Below are positions 61,201 through 64,000 of a stretch of DNA of 64,000 bases, piece by piece (the first letter of the stretch is position 1; every line of letters starts with the position of its first letter). The position numbers and the translations under genes are program-made. Location of the stretch: assembly GCA_963838155.1 (NCBI GenBank), contig CAWIQE010000038.1:156979-220978 (forward strand). Reading direction: 5' to 3'. The notes under the pieces were generated by a model that saw only the letters and a program-made list of their open reading frames with translations, was not told the origin of the DNA and did no database searches. This DNA comes from Pararhizobium_B sp963838155. Its GTDB lineage: Bacteria > Pseudomonadota > Alphaproteobacteria > Rhizobiales > Rhizobiaceae.

Positions 61201-61285
61201 GCGCTTCCAGGAAAAGTGGAAACCGGTTTTCCGTCCGGAAGCGCGTGAAACAAACAAGCAATTCCAGGAAAAGTGGAAACGGGTT
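61201..61285 (+). repeat. Type A repeat plus partial copy
   Basis: A full 44-bp copy at 61201-61244, one base after the kinase stop codon, then a linker and a truncated second copy (TTCCAGGAAAAGTGGAAACG) ending near 61285. Confidence 0.82.
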
Positions 61286-61355
61286 GAGGACCCGGGCCGG
61301 GAAAGCCCCGGCTGCGGAAATGTTCCACAAACGTCCCCGACGGCCTCGGAATCTT

Positions 61356-61380
61356 GGAACGGATGGGTCGAGAGAACGTT
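61356..61380 (+). promoter_or_regulatory. EcfG-type (general stress sigma) promoter
   Basis: GGAAC, 16-nt spacer, CGTT, a full match to the consensus, 86 nt upstream of the receiver gene start at 61467. A hairpin with TCCCGAA arms (61406-61423) lies in the predicted leader. Confidence 0.75.
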
Positions 61381-61466
61381 GCTCACACTTGCAGCGAGCT
61401 GCCGTTCCCGAACCGTTTCGGGAGGCTTGGATGCAATGTCGCAAGCATTGGGACGGAGCCGAACTC

Positions 61467-61838
61467 GTGTCATCCAGGCCACCCAGGATCCTCATCGTCG
61501 ACGACGAGCCGCTTATTCGGCTCGATCTCGCGGATCTCCTGGAGAGCATGGGGTTCGATGTCCTCGAGGCCGCCAACGCGGACGAGGCGATCCTCCTCCT
61601 GGAGGCCGATCCGCAGATCGGCGTCGTCGTCACCGATATCGACATGCCCGGCACGATGGACGGCCTGAAACTCGCCTTCGTCGTGAGGGAACGCTGGCCC
61701 CCATGCCGGCTGATCATCGTTTCGGGTTTGAACAAGTTGAGCGAGAAGGACATGCCGCGGGGCAGCCTGTTCATGAGCAAGCCGCTCGACCGCAGCGACG
61801 TGCGCGACGCGCTGTCGGCGCTGGGCATCGGCCTCTAG
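61467..61838 (+). CDS. Single-domain response regulator (receiver only)
   Basis: 123 residues from GTG 61467 (SSRPPRILIVDDEPL), with GGAG 9 nt upstream; an ATG at 61431 is an alternative. Receiver landmarks: ILIVDDEPLIRLDLADLLE, the phospho-acceptor in VVVTDIDMPGTMDGLKLA, the Ser/Thr position in LIIVSGLNKLSE and the lysine in LFMSKPLDRSDV. It has no output domain and probably acts by protein contact. The EcfG promoter places it in the general stress response. The TAG stop adjoins a tandem type A array. Confidence 0.9.
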   Translation: MSSRPPRILIVDDEPLIRLDLADLLESMGFDVLEAANADEAILLLEADPQIGVVVTDIDMPGTMDGLKLAFVVRERWPPCRLIIVSGLNKLSEKDMPRGSLFMSKPLDRSDVRDALSALGIGL

Positions 61839-61839
61839 A

Positions 61840-61989
61840 GCGCTTCCAGGAAAAGTGGGAACCGGTTTTCCGTCCGGAAGCGCGGCAAGCAAACAAGCGC
61901 TTCCAGGAAAAGTGGGAACCGGTTTTCCGTCCGGAAGCGCGCAAGCAAACAAGCGCTTCCAGGAAAAGTGGGAACCGGTTTTCCGTCCG
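61840..61989 (+). repeat. Tandem array of three type A repeats
   Basis: Copies at 61840-61883, 61897-61940 and 61953-61989 with period 56-57 bp and linkers GGCAAGCAAACAA or GCAAGCAAACAA. The third copy is cut off exactly where the stop codon of the opposite-strand gene begins. Convergent genes end at both sides of the array. Confidence 0.88.
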
Positions 61990-62232
61990 TCACTCCGCCT
62001 CGCGCCACGCTTCCTTCTGCGCGGGGCTGAACACCGAGCTCGCGATCTCGATGCCGCGCTCGTCGACGATGCGGAAGTGATCGGGCGTCTGGGGCATGTC
62101 GGCCGTGCGCGCCATCTCGTGCGCCGCCCGGACCGCCTCGGTCGGATCCGACACGTCGCGCGCCACCCTCATGAGCACTGCCTGGGCGTCGTCCTGCTCG
62201 CGCACCCGATAGAACTCTATCGTCACCTTCAT
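61990..62232 (-). CDS. Small conserved protein of unknown function
   Basis: 80 residues: KVTIEFYRVREQDDAQAVLMRVARDVSDPTEAVRAAHEMARTADMPQTPDHFRIVDERGIEI and a short tail. It looks like a small alpha/beta protein and has typical codon use. ATG 62232 has GAGG 8 nt upstream. No recognised domain. The stop codon abuts the truncated type A repeat, so the original C-terminus may have been changed. Confidence 0.7.
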   Translation of the reverse strand: MKVTIEFYRVREQDDAQAVLMRVARDVSDPTEAVRAAHEMARTADMPQTPDHFRIVDERGIEIASSVFSPAQKEAWREAE

Positions 62233-62260
62233 CGGCAAGCCTCGATCCGGTCGCAGGCGG

Positions 62261-62404
62261 CTATCGGCTCAATTTGCCCTTCAGGGCCCCCGGCTGACCG
62301 GCGGCGCGGACCTGCGAACCTGCCGGCACTTCCGCCGCGGGAGCCGCCTTCTCCTTCTTGGGTTTCCGGACTTCCCGGTTCGACCGTCGTTGACCCTTCG
62401 CCAT
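62261..62404 (-). CDS. Very small basic protein conserved in rhizobia
   Basis: 47 residues: MAKGQRRSNREVRKPKKEKA, then AAPAAEVPAGS and GALKGKLSR. Proteins opening MAKGQxRSNxExxKPKxxK are common and unannotated in Rhizobiales. AAGGAG lies 8 nt before the ATG. Lys/Arg-rich and probably disordered; nucleic-acid or ribosome association is possible from charge only. Confidence 0.75.
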   Translation of the reverse strand: MAKGQRRSNREVRKPKKEKAAPAAEVPAGSQVRAAGQPGALKGKLSR

Positions 62405-62417
62405 CGGGATGGCTCCT

Positions 62418-62645
62418 TCAGTTGTCGTTGTCGTTCCGCACGCCGGCGTCGTCGCACGGTTCGAGATTGTCTTCCGTCTCCATGCGCTCCTGCTCGGTCT
62501 CGTCGCTTCGCAGGCGATATTGCGGTGAATCGCCCCGCTCCGGCATCAGCGCCACGATCCTGTAGGTTCCGGCGGCAGAAGGAGTAAGCCCGACCATGTT
62601 CGCGAGGCGAACGGTCTGGCCGGTGCGAAAGCGTCGGTCGCGCAT
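62418..62645 (-). CDS. Small conserved protein of unknown function
   Basis: About 75 residues: RDRRFRTGQTVRLANMVGLTPSAAGTYRIVALMPERGDSPQYRLRSDETEQERMETEDNLEP, then an acidic tail ending RNDNDN. The RFRxGQxVxL and PQYRLRS segments suggest a small SH3-like beta barrel, a pattern seen in short rhizobial proteins. The start may be the ATG at 62645 or 62660. It lies 13 nt upstream of the basic 47-residue gene and may form an operon with it and the 80-residue gene. Confidence 0.72.
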   Translation of the reverse strand: MRDRRFRTGQTVRLANMVGLTPSAAGTYRIVALMPERGDSPQYRLRSDETEQERMETEDNLEPCDDAGVRNDNDN

Positions 62646-62660
62646 TGTCGGGATCCCCAT

Positions 62661-63159
62661 TCCGCCCGAGAAGAAGTCGCTGTCGAAAGGCGCTGGCCGG
62701 GTGGATCCGCTTTTGCCTCGGAGGGATGGAGAGTCCGATTCAAATAAGTCTTTATTGTGTCCGGAACGGGATTATCGAAATTATCGTCGGCACAAATTAT
62801 TTTTTAATATTTGTAGTAAAGCGACATTGTGAAGAATTCATATAGAAATACTTGGATTTCTTTCGTATAAGCGATGGATCCGCCCGCATCGTCAAGCTGC
62901 TTTTCGCGCACCCTTCTTCGCTCCGAAGCTTTCCGGCCCGCCGAACGCCCTTTCCCGGGCCCGCGAAACGCACGGAGCGGATCGGCAGGCCTTGTCCCTG
63001 GCACTGCCCGACCCTATGTACGAAGGGTCGAACTTGCTTCTTGGACTTTGTCCCTCGCGCCCTTTTCGGTGCTTCTGACGATTTTCTTTTCTCAAATTCG
63101 AGCCCGGGATCGCGCCCATGCGGGGAGCGACCGATTTCCATGATTGAAAGGAAAACGTC
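62661..63159. other. 499-nt region: leader and promoter area of csp copy 2
   Basis: Holds the most AT-rich stretch of the window (about 62740-62870). It includes a hairpin with ACAAAT/ATTTGT arms at 62792-62814. The end (TTTCCATGATTGAAAGGAAAA) resembles the leader end of csp copy 1. A long structured cold-shock leader is likely; no gene is apparent. Confidence 0.5.
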
Positions 63160-63369
63160 ATGAGCGCAGGAACAGTCAAGTTTTTCAACGCCACCAAGGG
63201 CTTCGGCTTCATCGAACAGGACGGCGGCGGCGCCGACGTCTTCGTCCATGCGAGCGCCGTCGAGCGCGCCGGAATGCGCACGCTCACCGAAGGCCAGAAA
63301 CTGAGCTTCGACGTGGTGAAGGACAAGCGCGACGGGCGCATGTCCGCGGACAATTTGCAGGCGGAGTAA
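63160..63369 (+). CDS. Cold-shock protein, CspA family (copy 2)
   Basis: 69 residues, RNP1 KGFGFIEQ and RNP2 VFVHASAVE. About three quarters of the residues match copy 1 (start SAGTVKFFNATKGFGF against STGTVKFFNSTKGFGF). GAAAGGAAAA precedes the ATG. As in copy 1, a terminator hairpin and a small helical protein follow, which points to duplication of the whole unit. Confidence 0.96.
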   Translation: MSAGTVKFFNATKGFGFIEQDGGGADVFVHASAVERAGMRTLTEGQKLSFDVVKDKRDGRMSADNLQAE

Positions 63370-63434
63370 ATGGATTGCGCTTCTGGTCGCTGACCACGGA
63401 TGTACTGGCATCGACCATCGAGGCGCCGTTGGAG

Positions 63435-63459
63435 AGGCCGGGTTCGCCCGGCCTTTTTT
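63435..63459 (+). terminator. Rho-independent terminator with TTCG tetraloop
   Basis: Stem AGGCCGGG, loop TTCG, complementary stem, then a run of six T. It lies between csp copy 2 and its partner gene. Confidence 0.9.
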
Positions 63460-63484
63460 CTTTCCACGAACGGGAAACGAAACC

Positions 63485-63709
63485 ATGAGCGACAATCTTG
63501 TCTTCGGGGTACCGAAGAAAATGACTGCGAGCGTCAAGCGCGAGATCAAGGCGGACGAGACGACGAGGGCCGTACGCGCCATCGTCGACAAGGAAGCGAC
63601 CGCGAGGGAGCTGAAGACCGCACGCCTGCGCGCGGCCAGGATGCAGGCCGAAGCGGAAGCGCCGATCCCGATGCCGAAACCGAAACGGCGCCGAGCGGCG
63701 GGAAAGTAG
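63485..63709 (+). CDS. Small basic helical protein following csp copy 2
   Basis: 74 residues: SDNLVFGVPKKMTASVKREIKADETTRAVRAIVDKEATARELKTARLRAARMQAEAEA and a tail PMPKPKRRRAAGK. Shares AR-LKTARLRAAR with the paralogs at 59237 and 40961. The first 20 residues are predicted beta or loop, then a long amphipathic helix and a basic tail. No known domain. It starts 25 nt after the terminator T-run. Confidence 0.8.
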   Translation: MSDNLVFGVPKKMTASVKREIKADETTRAVRAIVDKEATARELKTARLRAARMQAEAEAPIPMPKPKRRRAAGK

Positions 63710-63718
63710 GCCCCTATC

Positions 63719-63919
63719 ATGGAACGGGACCCGAACCGCCGGCGCGTGAGAGAAATCGATGCCGCCGTCGCCGCTCTCGTCGCGGTTCGCAGGGCGGAAG
63801 TCGTTCAGATAGGCAACAACGCAACCAACGCCAGCGCCCGCCAGAAGCTCATCGAAATCCAGTCGACGATCGACTCCCTGCAGCGCGCCCGCGAGCACGA
63901 GCTCGATCTGGAAGACTGA
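63719..63919 (+). CDS. Small helical protein, hypothetical
   Basis: 66 residues: ERDPNRRRVREIDAAVAALVAVRRAEVVQIGNN, then ARQKLIEIQSTIDSLQRAREHELDLED. Entirely helical with heptad-like hydrophobic spacing, so a short coiled coil is expected. It begins 9 nt after the preceding gene with only a weak ribosome site (GTAGG). Not recognised; moderate confidence that it is translated. Confidence 0.55.
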   Translation: MERDPNRRRVREIDAAVAALVAVRRAEVVQIGNNATNASARQKLIEIQSTIDSLQRAREHELDLED

Positions 63920-64000
63920 GACCGCGGTGCGCTCGCGCCCCCGAGCCGCAGCGTGCGCCCGCTGCCGAGCGCTCCCGCCGCCCAACGGTCGGCGGACGCG

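Noticed and set aside
62763..62788. Possible EcfG promoter GGAAC-N17-CGTC upstream of csp copy 2
   Set aside because: The -10 deviates (CGTC instead of CGTT) and it lies almost 400 nt before the gene.

Overview
The window is about 66 percent GC, gene dense and very rich in G/C third codon positions. It looks like a chromosomal or chromid stretch of an alphaproteobacterium of the order Hyphomicrobiales (rhizobia and relatives). The pointers are a FixL/FixJ pair beside a cytochrome bd operon with an FNR/FixK box, three promoters of the EcfG general-stress type, an ExoK-like GH16 glycanase, a rhizobial-type MatB, many TRAP and ABC solute importers with FCD-type GntR regulators, and a family of 44-bp palindromic repeats that begin at gene stop codons. 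No phage, insertion sequence, CRISPR array, tRNA or rRNA was seen.

Layout. 1-1321: start of an RND efflux pump (permease cut by the window edge) and its adaptor lipoprotein. 1505-3129: a small Cys-rich exported protein, an IclR regulator and a His-rich exported protein. 3266-17769: a catabolic region. A minus-strand operon encodes MatB, a GlcG/HbpS-like protein, a family III CoA-transferase, a crotonase and a DctM-DctQ-DctP TRAP importer, with a serine-glyoxylate-type aminotransferase behind it. Divergent to it lie a fused FAD/Fe-S 2-hydroxyacid dehydrogenase, a GntR regulator and a ketoglutarate-semialdehyde dehydrogenase, which face an L-threonate-dehydrogenase-like gene. 18122-23628: exoK-like glycanase, a frameshifted glycosyltransferase, aroE, an exported protein and a PAS-GGDEF cyclase. 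24026-28925: a polyamine-type ABC importer (second permease frameshifted) and an Asp/Glu/hydantoin racemase. 29078-32422: panB-panC, a DUF1328 protein and a double-receiver regulator. 32632-40665: TetR, TauD-type dioxygenase, an ABC sugar-type importer without ATPase, an NTF2-like protein, GntR and an IlvD/Edd dehydratase.

40961-49823 is a low-oxygen respiration block: cydDC divergent from cydABX with a FixK-type box between them, then fixLJ. 49930-51580: an autoregulated TetR with an SRPBCC and a VOC-fold protein. 51751-58685: a second ATPase-less ABC importer with an FAD oxidoreductase and a DapA-family aldolase, bounded on both sides by the same 16-bp promoter/operator sequence and carrying its own GntR gene. 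58915-63919: two cold-shock genes, each followed by a terminator and a small basic helical protein. Those two small proteins are paralogs of each other and of a third one translationally coupled to cydC. Between them lie a GAF histidine kinase, a single-domain response regulator with an EcfG promoter, and several small conserved proteins.

The most noteworthy observations are the shared operator that delimits the 51.7-58.7 kb cluster, the cold-shock/small-protein pairs, the repeat family that starts at stop codons, the leaderless TetR promoter, and at least three genes broken by 1-2 nt frameshifts that may be either real or assembly errors.
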